This document shows positions 1-7,631 of a DNA stretch of 64,000 bases, one piece after another. The DNA is from Mycolicibacterium komanii (GTDB lineage: Bacteria; Actinomycetota; Actinomycetes; Mycobacteriales; Mycobacteriaceae): assembly GCF_001050035.1 (NCBI RefSeq), contig NZ_CVTA01000005.1:80001-144000 (forward strand), given 5' to 3'. The notes beneath the pieces are model-generated. The model did not search any database, was not told where the DNA came from, and saw only the letters and a list, made by a program, of their open reading frames with translations. Each line of letters starts with the position of its first letter. Within the stretch, counting starts at the first letter, position 1. Both the position numbers and the translations under genes were made by a program.

Positions 1-1326
1 GTCCATGTCGCCGATGTGCTGGCTCAGCCACGCGTACCGGCCGTCCGCGACCGCCATGGTGTTCTTCAGATCGGCGCCGACCGCCAGCGAGGGCGGGACC
101 GGCACCGGCAACGCCACGGGCAGCGGTGCATAGCCGCGCGAGCGCCGGATCGGCAACTCCACCGGCTCGTCGCCGCCGTCGAGGGTGATCATCCGCATGA
201 CGGAGTCGTCACAGGGCACCAGGATTTCCCGGTCGTGCATGAGCCAGCCGTCGACGATGCGTGAAAGACGCTCCAGCGCAGTCGCATCGGTGAAGCAGAT
301 CGGCTCGCCGGCGAGGTTGGCCGAGGTCATCACCAGCGCGGTCGGTCCGGGGTCGTCACCGGGCAGCCCGAACAGCAGAGCGTGCAGCGGGGTGTAGGCC
401 AGCAGGATGCCCAGGTCGGGGTTGTGCGGTGCGACGGTGTCGGCGACGGGGGCGCCGTCGCGCCGCGGCATCAAGACGATGGGCCGTTGCGGTCCGGTCA
501 GCAATCGCGCCGACGGCGCGTCGATCTCGACCAGGTCGCGAGCGGTCGCGAGGTCGGGCGTCATCACCGCGAACGGTTTGTCGCCGCGGCGCTTCCGGGC
601 GCGCAACTCGGCGACCGCGCGTCCGTCGGCGGCGTCGCAGGCCAGATGGTAGCCACCGATGCCCTTGACCGCGAGGACGCCTCCGTCGGTGAGCAAGCGG
701 CGTGCGTGCCGCAGCGCGGATTCGCCGGTCGTGGTGGCGCCCGCGTGGTCCCGGCAGGTCAAGGTCGGGCCGCAGTCGGGGCAGCAGACGGGCTGGGCGT
801 GGAACCTGCGGTCGGCGGGATCGTGGTATTCACGCGCGCAGGCCTCGCACATGTCGAAGTCCGCCATGGTCGTCGAGTGCCGGTCGTAGGGCAACGAGGC
901 GATGATGGAGAAGCGCGGGCCGCAGTTGGTGCAGTTGATGAACGCATGTCGGAAGCGTCGGTTGCGCGGGTCGCGTTGTTCGGCGGCGCAGTCCGCGCAC
1001 ATGGCGACGTCGGGCGAGGTCAGCGTGCGGCCACCGTCGGTTCGCGAGGTGTCGGCGATGACGAAACCGGTCCCGCCCGCGACCGGAAGCGCTTCGGTGT
1101 CAAGGCCTTCGATCACCGCCAGCGGCGGTGGGTGGTCGCGCAACCGGATCAGGAACGTCTCGACGTCGGCGCTGCCGCCCTCGACGAGGATGAGTGCGCC
1201 CGCGCTGTCGTTGCGGACGCTTCCGGTCAACCCCAGCGCTGCCGCCGTCGTGTACACGAAGGGGCGGAAGCCGACGCCCTGGACCACTCCGCGGACCCGG
1301 ACACGCAGCCGGCGCCGCGCGGTCAC
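1..1326 (-). CDS. hypF: HypF carbamoyltransferase, N-terminal 442 residues (runs off the left edge)
   Basis: HypF makes the cyanide ligands of the [NiFe] centre from carbamoyl phosphate with HypE. The visible part begins with an acylphosphatase domain (residues about 7-95, motif VQGVGFRPF). Two zinc-finger units follow, each C-x2-C-x18-C-x2-C (first at C110, C113, C132, C135), and then the start of the YrdC-like domain (VKGIGGYHLACDA). The start is the GTG at 1326, which overlaps the hypC stop as GTGA, so the two genes are translationally coupled. The reading frame is open to base 1, so the carbamoyltransferase end lies outside the window. It is the last visible gene of the hydrogenase operon; hypD and hypE are expected further left but are not seen. 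Confidence 0.93.
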   Translation of the reverse strand, partial: MTARRRLRVRVRGVVQGVGFRPFVYTTAAALGLTGSVRNDSAGALILVEGGSADVETFLIRLRDHPPPLAVIEGLDTEALPVAGGTGFVIADTSRTDGGRTLTSPDVAMCADCAAEQRDPRNRRFRHAFINCTNCGPRFSIIASLPYDRHSTTMADFDMCEACAREYHDPADRRFHAQPVCCPDCGPTLTCRDHAGATTTGESALRHARRLLTDGGVLAVKGIGGYHLACDAADGRAVAELRARKRRGDKPFAVMTPDLATARDLVEIDAPSARLLTGPQRPIVLMPRRDGAPVADTVAPHNPDLGILLAYTPLHALLFGLPGDDPGPTALVMTSANLAGEPICFTDATALERLSRIVDGWLMHDREILVPCDDSVMRMITLDGGDEPVELPIRRSRGYAPLPVALPVPVPPSLAVGADLKNTMAVADGRYAWLSQHIGDMD

Positions 1327-1586
1327 GGCGAATCCTCTGAGCCAGGGACAGGTTCGCCGCTGCCCATCAACTGCAGACCCGCGAGTGCCGCGTCGGCCCC
1401 TGCCTTGTCGGTCTTCTCCACGACGAAGCCCATGTGGATGATCACCCAGTCGCCCGGTGCGAACGTCTCCTCGGGCAACATGCCGACATTCACCTTGCGA
1501 TGTTCACCCGCGACGTCGGCGAGGGCCAGCTGATCGCCGTAACCCTCCAGCATCGTCACGACCTGTCCCGGAATCCCCAGACACAT
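1323..1586 (-). CDS. hypC: HypC/HybG-type hydrogenase maturation chaperone
   Basis: This is an 87-residue protein of normal family length. HypC carries the Fe(CN)2CO unit with HypD and hands it to the hydrogenase large subunit. The family hallmarks are present: the N-terminal MCLGIPGQV with the essential Cys2, and His51 in the segment VIIHMGFV. It starts three bases after the maturation protease stop and overlaps hypF by four bases. A single HypC in this operon presumably serves the adjacent HhyL. Confidence 0.95.
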   Translation of the reverse strand: MCLGIPGQVVTMLEGYGDQLALADVAGEHRKVNVGMLPEETFAPGDWVIIHMGFVVEKTDKAGADAALAGLQLMGSGEPVPGSEDSP

Positions 1587-1589
1587 CGG

Positions 1590-2098
1590 TCAGCCCTCCG
1601 CCACCGAGGCGCGGGCCGACAGTCCGGCGACCACCTCGCCGATGACCCGCACCGCCTCCGGCACGGCCGCCGCGACGGCATCCGACAGCCCGATACCCTC
1701 GTCGACGCGGTCGACCTCGCAACCGATGACCACGGTGAAGGGTGGGGTTCCGCCGAGCGCGTTGAGGCTGGCGAACACCGCTGCGGGATCCATCGCGTGT
1801 GCGTCCAGACCCGTTGCGACTCGGGCGTCGGCGAGGTCGGCCTCGAACACGTGGAGCGTGCCGGGCGCGTCGCGACTTGGGATGGCGTCCACCAGGACCA
1901 GAGCGTCGCAGCCGTCGAGCAGGTCGTAGGCGAGGTGCATGCCGCCGATCCCGTAATCCCTGACCGCAACGTGCGCTCCGGCGACGTCCGGTGGCACGCG
2001 ACGCATCACCTCGGGGCCGAAGCCGTCGTCTCCGAGAAAGATGTTGCCGAGTCCGGCTACCAGAATTCGGGAGATGAGGACACCTCGCTCGCCGTCAC
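1590..2098 (-). CDS. Hydrogenase maturation endopeptidase (HybD/HyaD family), 5' end out of frame
   Basis: HybD-type proteases clip the C-terminal tail of the large subunit after nickel insertion. The metal-binding N-terminal motif LGNIFLGDDGFG, a VLVDAIP segment and the motif HAMDP are all readable. The frame that encodes them has no ATG, GTG or TTG between its upstream stop (2115-2117) and the first motif. The next start codon in frame is the GTG at 2009, after the motif. The natural start is the GTG at 2098, which overlaps the stop of the preceding small gene as GTGA, but it is in another frame and meets a stop at 2059. A -1 shift on the CCC at 2069-2071 would join the two as VTASEVSSSPRILVAGLGN. 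Either one base is missing from the assembly, or the ribosome shifts, or a rare start is used. Confidence 0.72.
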
Positions 2099-2214
2099 AT
2101 CCGGCGCATTCTCATGTAACGCCGCGCATCCGGCACGGAGCGGATGCCGATTGCAGCCGCCGCCACGGCCACCACCGCCACGACTCCTACCGCGATCCAG
2201 CCGATCACTTCCAT
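2095..2214 (-). CDS. 39-residue single-helix membrane peptide of the hydrogenase operon
   Basis: The peptide begins MEVIGWIAVG, has one hydrophobic helix (about residues 4-24, mostly Val/Ala/Ile) and ends in a strongly basic tail (RSVPDARRYMRMRRM). By the positive-inside rule the tail should face the cytoplasm. The ATG lies inside the end of the preceding gene (overlap 10 bases), and the stop overlaps the protease start region, so it is embedded in the operon. The length and the RSxPDxRRY-type motif resemble the small-protein family I recall as DUF6893, seen in actinobacterial hydrogenase clusters; that name is from memory. A membrane anchor or assembly role for the hydrogenase is inference. 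Confidence 0.8.
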   Translation of the reverse strand: MEVIGWIAVGVVAVVAVAAAAIGIRSVPDARRYMRMRRM

Positions 2215-3542
2215 TGCGGACTCCCTTCTACCAGAGGTTCGACCTCGTCGGGTGCGAAGTACAGGTAGCGGCCGTACCAGTCGTGCAGTTCGGCACCGGG
2301 ATCGTCCTCGATGACGACGCCGATATGCTGCTCGCCGTCGACGTCCTCGTGCACCGAGGTGACGCGCGCGATCTTGTCGGCGTAGAACACGTCCTGCGCG
2401 TCCGCCCGCCGGGAGGGGTGCAACCGCACGCGGCTGCCGCGGGCGACGCGAGTGTCGTTGACCAGCACGGCATCCGAGTCCGGTCGCACCGCGGTATCCG
2501 CCATCGGATCCCACCACTGCACCCCGGCCGGAACCTCCGGGATCAGGTCGGGTTCCCCGCCCGGCGCATGCGGGTTCCGCAGCACGCCGTGCAGATCGAG
2601 CATCGCCTCGGGCGACATCGAGTCGCAGCGGTCGATGATCGCCGCGGCGCGTTGATCGGTGGCTCTGGCCTGGGCCTTCTCCTCGTCGGTCATGGTCATG
2701 ACCCGTAGCGTCAGGATCTCGTCGATCTCGGTCGAGTCGTAGAGCGCGCCTTTGCTCTGCTCGGCGATCTCGGGGTGGTCGTAGAGGATGATCGGCGACG
2801 CGAGCACGAGGTCCCGATGCGGCGCCGGTCCGGCCAGCACCGGAAAGCAGCGCTGCTGGCGGCACCGCGCCACGGCGTCGGCGGCCCACTCCGGGGGTTC
2901 GAGCAGGGAGACGAACTCACCGTCGGCGACCTCCAGCAACAGGTGCGTCCCGATCAGTGACACGGCGATCGCCTCGTCCTTGTCGCCGGCCGGTGCTGCG
3001 GTGTTGCACACATCGAACGTGAGGCGCAGCAAGTCGCCGTCCTGCTCGGCGGAGATGTCGAGCCGACCGCTCAGCTCGCGGCGCGTCCGCATCAGCCTGC
3101 CGCCCGCGACGGGTTCGACCTCTCTCGCCGACGGAACCGAGATGTTCAGTGTGCGTGGAAGGCTCATGATCGGGAAGGGCTCGATCGGGATCTCGCACTC
3201 GACGGCCTCGTCCCAGCTGACCCATGCGTCGGATCCGGAACGCAGTTCGCCGACCGGTTCGAACCGTCCGCCGCCGGTGTCGCGTTCGACGCTGCGGCGC
3301 TGCAGTTGCAGGAAGCGGATCACGCCGGTGACCATCGGGATGCCGTGCGGGTCCAGCATCACCTGGGTGGACAGCGAGGCGTGTTCGCCGATGGCGGCCT
3401 CGGCGGCGCCGCGCGGTCCCAGAACGCCGAACTGCCAGCGGGACTGGTTCTTGCTCGAGCTGGCGCGGTAGGGGTACAGCAGGTAACCCTCGTAGAGCAC
3501 CGCGTCGGCGACGGCTCGTGCGTGATCCCAGTCTGCGGTCAT
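2205..3542 (-). CDS. Uncharacterised hydrogenase-operon protein, 445 residues
   Basis: I do not recognise a named domain. The protein begins MTADWDHARAV, has an early LLYPYRASS segment, no signal peptide and no membrane helix, so it is probably cytoplasmic. The C-terminal third contains a small beta-rich stretch (VRLHPSR, VFYADKIARVTSV, IGVVIEDDPG) ending in YFAPDEVEPLV. The chosen ATG at 3542 overlaps the preceding stop as ATGA, and the stop overlaps the next ATG, so it is coupled on both sides. Being locked between hhyE-associated genes and the maturation protease suggests a role in assembly or function of the group 1h hydrogenase. Its activity is unknown. Confidence 0.85.
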   Translation of the reverse strand: MTADWDHARAVADAVLYEGYLLYPYRASSSKNQSRWQFGVLGPRGAAEAAIGEHASLSTQVMLDPHGIPMVTGVIRFLQLQRRSVERDTGGGRFEPVGELRSGSDAWVSWDEAVECEIPIEPFPIMSLPRTLNISVPSAREVEPVAGGRLMRTRRELSGRLDISAEQDGDLLRLTFDVCNTAAPAGDKDEAIAVSLIGTHLLLEVADGEFVSLLEPPEWAADAVARCRQQRCFPVLAGPAPHRDLVLASPIILYDHPEIAEQSKGALYDSTEIDEILTLRVMTMTDEEKAQARATDQRAAAIIDRCDSMSPEAMLDLHGVLRNPHAPGGEPDLIPEVPAGVQWWDPMADTAVRPDSDAVLVNDTRVARGSRVRLHPSRRADAQDVFYADKIARVTSVHEDVDGEQHIGVVIEDDPGAELHDWYGRYLYFAPDEVEPLVEGSPQWK

Positions 3543-4183
3543 CGAATCTCCTCTGCGGTGTGTGCGACCAAAAGCGATGCGATCGCGTCGTCGTAATTCA
3601 GAAGGCCGCGGGCGGATTTGAACTTCGACAGCGCGTCTATGGTGTCGTGACCCAGCCGCAGCCAGCCGGTGTTGGGGTAGTGCAGACGCATCAGGGCATG
3701 CCACGTCGACACGGGCAGGTCGTAGTGGTCCTCGCGATCCCAGGGCACCTGCTGCACGCGCATGTTCTTCTCACCGCGGGTGAAAACCGTGCCACTGAAC
3801 AGGAATTGCAGCGGTATCTCACCGTCACCCAGCGCGTGAAAGTATTTGGCCGCGGTCACCTCGAGGTCGTAGGTGCACTCGAGCGGGAGGTCGACCTGCG
3901 TGGTTCCGGTGAAGCCCGGAACCATGGTGCTGGCATGCTGCCAGAGAAAGTTGTGCTGTGTGGTGTCCCAGCGCTCGCGGGGCCCGAACAGGTCGAGCAG
4001 CCCGAGCGCCTCGTCATCGGAGTAGCGGCGACGCAAGGGTTCGATGCGCACCTGGCACCGCAGCGCGATGGCGTGCACGGGGTCGTCGCCGTCGGTGGCG
4101 ATACCGATCCGGGCGGTGAGCACCGGCGCCACCGCGTACGGTTCGGCGCGGATGTCGAGCACCGCGAAGGTCAGCTCTGGCAC
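3539..4183 (-). CDS. DUF6084-type hydrogenase-associated protein
   Basis: This is a 214-residue soluble protein with a GTG start at 4183. The N-terminus PELTFAVLDIRAEPYAV and the body rich in aromatic and charged residues (WDTTQHNFLWQH, FFSGTVF-like FLFSGTVFTRGE) match what I remember of DUF6084, a family found beside actinobacterial group 1h hydrogenases. No cysteine cluster or membrane helix is seen. It overlaps the upstream gene by 13 bases and the downstream gene by four (ATGA), so the products are probably made in matched amounts. Its function is unknown; a structural or assembly partner of HhySL is a reasonable guess. Confidence 0.8.
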   Translation of the reverse strand: MPELTFAVLDIRAEPYAVAPVLTARIGIATDGDDPVHAIALRCQVRIEPLRRRYSDDEALGLLDLFGPRERWDTTQHNFLWQHASTMVPGFTGTTQVDLPLECTYDLEVTAAKYFHALGDGEIPLQFLFSGTVFTRGEKNMRVQQVPWDREDHYDLPVSTWHALMRLHYPNTGWLRLGHDTIDALSKFKSARGLLNYDDAIASLLVAHTAEEIR

Positions 4184-4812
4184 GGTGCCACCACCTTCGC
4201 CCGGTCACGCACGTGCTCAAAGAAATCGTCGAGGTAGCCGCGCACCTGCTGGCCGCCGTCGAAGCCGTGCCACAGCTGGCGGAGCCTGCCGACGAACTCA
4301 TAGCACGCGTCGATGGGCACCAGGAAGCATTCCGGGTCCCGACTGTCGTCGTCTGGCACCCGCACGAGCAGGGCCTCGGTGTCGTCGGCGAGCAGGTCTA
4401 CCCGCGGGTCCGCCGCGCGTACGCCGTTCCATGCGGAGAGGTCGAGTTCGGACTCGGTCGCGCCGGCCGGCCCGGGATAGAAGGCCACCACGCGGTCCAG
4501 CGTCGAGTTGCGGAAGAAGAACGCCAGCCCGACCGGGATCTGCAGAAGCTTCCAATTCCGGTGCCCCAGACCGAATTCCGGGAAGGACAGCCAGCGGTCG
4601 GGGACCGCGCGATAGCGGAGTGCGGCCCTGGTGTCGGTGAACAGCAGATAGCAGCCGCGGCATACGCACATCAGCGCTCGCGCCTCGACGTTCACGACGT
4701 GTTGGTGTTCGTCGGCGATCGGCTCGGCGCACATCTCACAGCGTTCCCCCGCGGGCGCGGGGACGCCGCGGTTGGCTCGGATCATCGCGAGCACGTCGTA
4801 CGCGCTGGTCAT
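4171..4812 (-). CDS. DUF5947-type hydrogenase-associated protein with Cys-rich N-terminus
   Basis: This 213-residue protein has a clear metal-binding pattern near its N-terminus: C25-x2-C28, then C49, C51 and C54 (motif MCVCRGCYLLF), with histidines at 36 and 38 between. A zinc ribbon or a small Fe-S site is possible; the sequence alone does not decide. The rest has an FFRNSTLDRVVAFYPGPAG segment typical of the family I recall as DUF5947. The ATG at 4812 overlaps the hhyE stop as ATGA. Its position directly after the putative electron carrier suggests that it works with HhyE, but this is inference. Confidence 0.82.
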   Translation of the reverse strand: MTSAYDVLAMIRANRGVPAPAGERCEMCAEPIADEHQHVVNVEARALMCVCRGCYLLFTDTRAALRYRAVPDRWLSFPEFGLGHRNWKLLQIPVGLAFFFRNSTLDRVVAFYPGPAGATESELDLSAWNGVRAADPRVDLLADDTEALLVRVPDDDSRDPECFLVPIDACYEFVGRLRQLWHGFDGGQQVRGYLDDFFEHVRDRAKVVAPCQS

Positions 4813-5744
4813 GCCACACCCGCTTCGGTGGGTTGTGCGGCCATCGCGATCGACAGCACGCCGTCGCGCGCCAGCAGCGGGATCGGCTGCAGGTGAGCGA
4901 GCGGGTCGGCGCCCTCGTCGACGCACGCCCCGGCGTGCACGACGTCGAAATGGGCGTGACAGCGCGGGCATCGCAGCACCGCTTCACCGGCGGGAGACCC
5001 CATGCGGCGATGCAGCGCGGCACCGGCCAGCGACTCGCGGCAGACACCGCACCGGTCGCGATAGGCGAACACCTCGTCGCCGATGCGACACGCCAGCACG
5101 GTGGTACCCGCCACGGAGAACCCGCCGACCTCGCCGGGCGCCAGGTCGGCGAATTCGGGTACGGGGTGCCACGAGGCATGCCCGGGCGCGCGCTGTTGGA
5201 CGCGGCTGAAGAGCGTCGCCGGCGGGATCACCGTCGGGGTCGACTGCGGCGCGACCACCTCGATGGCGGTGACTTCCGGAGCCGCCGCCCGGATGGCGTC
5301 CTCGACGGTCAACTCGAGGGTGACCGCCGACGAGGGGCAACTCTTGCAGCTGCCGGAGAACTGCAGGCGAACGGTGAATCCGTCTGGGCCGTCGACGGTT
5401 TCGAGGAGGGCCACGTCACCCCCGTGCGAGCCGAGATACGGGCGCACCCTGTCCAGGGCGTCCTCGACGCGCCGGTGGATGTCGTGCGGATGCAACCCGT
5501 GCACCAGCAGCAGGCTGGCGACGAGGTCGTCGCCGGCCAGTCGTTCGCCCAACGCGGCGTCGGTGCCCGCCGCAATCCGCAGGATCCGTTTGAGTGCGGC
5601 GCCGTAGAGGTCCGTCACCTCGCCGACGAGTTGGACCGCCCGCTCGTGCGCGGCGGGCCCGCCCGCGGCGGACGCGTCAAGCAGGGCCTGTATTCGGTCG
5701 CCCGCCGTACGCCACTGTGCGTCGTCTGGGATCGGCGGGGCCAT
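4809..5744 (-). CDS. hhyE: HhyE: NifU-like plus Rieske-like iron-sulfur protein
   Basis: This 311-residue protein combines an N-terminal helical part, a NifU C-terminal-type domain (GSHGGDVALLE, then C133-x2-C136 in GSCKSCPS) and a C-terminal Rieske-like fold. In published M. smegmatis work the equivalent genes beside Hyd1 and Hyd2 (hucE, hhyE) were proposed to pass electrons from hydrogenase to the respiratory chain. The Rieske-like part is unusual. Instead of C-x-H and C-x2-H it shows C232-x2-C235 and C259-x2-C262 followed by H263 and H265, so four cysteines could bind the metal. It begins three bases after the hhyL stop. Confidence 0.88.
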   Translation of the reverse strand: MAPPIPDDAQWRTAGDRIQALLDASAAGGPAAHERAVQLVGEVTDLYGAALKRILRIAAGTDAALGERLAGDDLVASLLLVHGLHPHDIHRRVEDALDRVRPYLGSHGGDVALLETVDGPDGFTVRLQFSGSCKSCPSSAVTLELTVEDAIRAAAPEVTAIEVVAPQSTPTVIPPATLFSRVQQRAPGHASWHPVPEFADLAPGEVGGFSVAGTTVLACRIGDEVFAYRDRCGVCRESLAGAALHRRMGSPAGEAVLRCPRCHAHFDVVHAGACVDEGADPLAHLQPIPLLARDGVLSIAMAAQPTEAGVA

Positions 5745-5747
5745 TCC

Positions 5748-7544
5748 CTATTCCCCGGTGACGGACTGGGTGGGGGAGTGAAGCAGGTCGAGTGACTTCC
5801 CCTTACCCAGGTACATGTGCACGCCGCACGGCAGACACGGGTCGAAACTGCGCACCGTGCGCATGATGTCGATGCCCTTGAAATGCTCCCTGTCGTTCTC
5901 CTCGAAGATGGGCTGACCCTGGACCGCGTCCTCGTAGGGTCCCGGTGTGCCGTAGCTGTCGCGGGGGTTGGCGTTCCACGGCGTCGGCGGATACGGGTGA
6001 TAGTTCGCGATCTTGCCGTCGCGAATCACCATGTGGTGACTGAGGACTCCGCGGACCGCCTCGGTGAACCCGCAGCCGATGCCCTCGTCGGGCACCTCGA
6101 ACTTCTCCCAGGTCTTGGTCCGGCCCGCTCGGATCTCGGTCAACGCCTTCTCCGCGAAGTGCAGGGCGCAGGCGGCCGCATAGGCCTGGAAGTACGTCCT
6201 GGCGCGGTTGCGCTCGAGCGTGTTGCTGCCGTGTTGCGGGATCTTCCACTCGAGTTCGACCGGACCCTTCAGGGCCGTCTTGGGCAGGTTGATCTGCACG
6301 CTCTGGCCAGTGGCCTTGACGTAGCCGATGTCGACCAGCCCGGCGAGCGCGGTGGACCACAGGCGCGCCAACGGGCCGCCACCGGTGTCGAGTGCCAGGT
6401 GATCCTTACCGTCGAACCAGCGCGGTGCCATCACCCAGCTGTAGTTGCCGTCGAAGTCGCGTTTCTGCGGCCGGGGGTTGGTGTGCTGGTTCCAGGGATG
6501 GCGCCGGTCGATCGGGTTGCCGAGCGGATCGGTCTTGACGAACATCTCCTGATCGGTCCAGTCGTCGTAGTACGAGTGGCCCAACAGGATTCGGATGCCG
6601 AGGTTGATGTCGACCAGCGAGTGGGTGTGCAGCTTTCCGTCGATCACCACCCCGGGCGTGACGAACATGGCGTCGCCCCAGCGCTCCATGTCCTTGTAGG
6701 AGAAGTTGCACACCTCGGGATCCTGGAAGGAGCCCCAGCAGCCCAGCAGCGTGCGGCGCAACCCGACCTGCTCGTAGCCGGGGAGCGCGTCGTAGAAGAA
6801 GTCGAAGAGGTCGTCGTGCATCGGCACGACCTTCTTCATGAACTCGACGTAGCGCATCAGCCGCGTCATGTAGTCGGTCATCAGCTGGACGGTCGCGGTG
6901 GTGCCGATGCCGCCGGGATACAGCGTCGACGGATGGACGTGGCGACCCTCCATGAGGCAGAACATCTCTCGCGTCCATCGACTGACCTGCAGGGCCTCGC
7001 GGTAGAACTCGCCGGTGAACGGATTGAGCGCACGCATGATCTCGGCGATCGTGCGGTAGCCGTGCATGTCCGCGTGCGGCGCCTGGGTGTTCTCGGCCTT
7101 GGCCAGCACGCTGGGATTGGTCTCGGAGACCATCTTCTCGCAGTAGTCGACGCCGACCAGGTTCTCCTGGAAGATGTTGTGGTCGAACATGTACTCGGCG
7201 GCTTCACCGAGGTTGATCAGCCACTCACCGAGATGCGGCGGCTTGACGCCGTAGGCCATGTTCTGGCAGTAGCACGAGCATGTCGCGTGGTTGTCACCGC
7301 AGATGCCGCAGATGCGGCTGGTGATGAAGTGGGCGTCGCGAGGATCCTTGCCCTTCATGAAGATCGAGTAACCGCGGAAGATCGACGAGGTGCTGTGGCA
7401 CTCGACCACCTCGCGGTTGTCGAAGTCGATCTTGGTGTAGATGCCGAGGCTGCCGACGATCCGGGTGATGGGATCCCACGCCATCTCCACGAGTTGGCCG
7501 GGGTCGCGCTTCACGTGTGACGGCTCGGGGATGATGGTTGTCAT
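5748..7544 (-). CDS. hhyL: [NiFe]-hydrogenase large subunit, group 1h (HhyL)
   Basis: This 598-residue catalytic subunit binds the NiFe(CN)2CO centre. The first ligand pair is C79/C82 in RICGICGDNHATC, and the second is C570/C573 in DPCLPCGVH. A 22-residue tail follows His576 and should be removed by the operon's endopeptidase. The overall type, without a Tat signal on this subunit, fits the high-affinity actinobacterial hydrogenase (Hyd2/Hhy of M. smegmatis, formerly group 5). The ATG at 7544 (MTTIIPEPSH) is preceded by a purine-rich AGAGAAGAG. An in-frame GTG at 7631 would add 29 residues but lacks support. The gap to hhyS is 87 bases. Confidence 0.96.
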   Translation of the reverse strand: MTTIIPEPSHVKRDPGQLVEMAWDPITRIVGSLGIYTKIDFDNREVVECHSTSSIFRGYSIFMKGKDPRDAHFITSRICGICGDNHATCSCYCQNMAYGVKPPHLGEWLINLGEAAEYMFDHNIFQENLVGVDYCEKMVSETNPSVLAKAENTQAPHADMHGYRTIAEIMRALNPFTGEFYREALQVSRWTREMFCLMEGRHVHPSTLYPGGIGTTATVQLMTDYMTRLMRYVEFMKKVVPMHDDLFDFFYDALPGYEQVGLRRTLLGCWGSFQDPEVCNFSYKDMERWGDAMFVTPGVVIDGKLHTHSLVDINLGIRILLGHSYYDDWTDQEMFVKTDPLGNPIDRRHPWNQHTNPRPQKRDFDGNYSWVMAPRWFDGKDHLALDTGGGPLARLWSTALAGLVDIGYVKATGQSVQINLPKTALKGPVELEWKIPQHGSNTLERNRARTYFQAYAAACALHFAEKALTEIRAGRTKTWEKFEVPDEGIGCGFTEAVRGVLSHHMVIRDGKIANYHPYPPTPWNANPRDSYGTPGPYEDAVQGQPIFEENDREHFKGIDIMRTVRSFDPCLPCGVHMYLGKGKSLDLLHSPTQSVTGE

Positions 7545-7631
7545 CGAACTCTTCTCTTTCTTCAGATGAGAAGCGTCACAGGCAGTTTCGAAACCCGAAA
7601 GCACGCCTGCGCGCCGCGGGACGAGCCACAC

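Noticed and set aside
5817..7520. 567-codon open frame on the plus strand opposite hhyL
   Set aside because: It is the mirror of a strongly conserved hydrogenase gene in GC-rich DNA. It has no family features or ribosome site.
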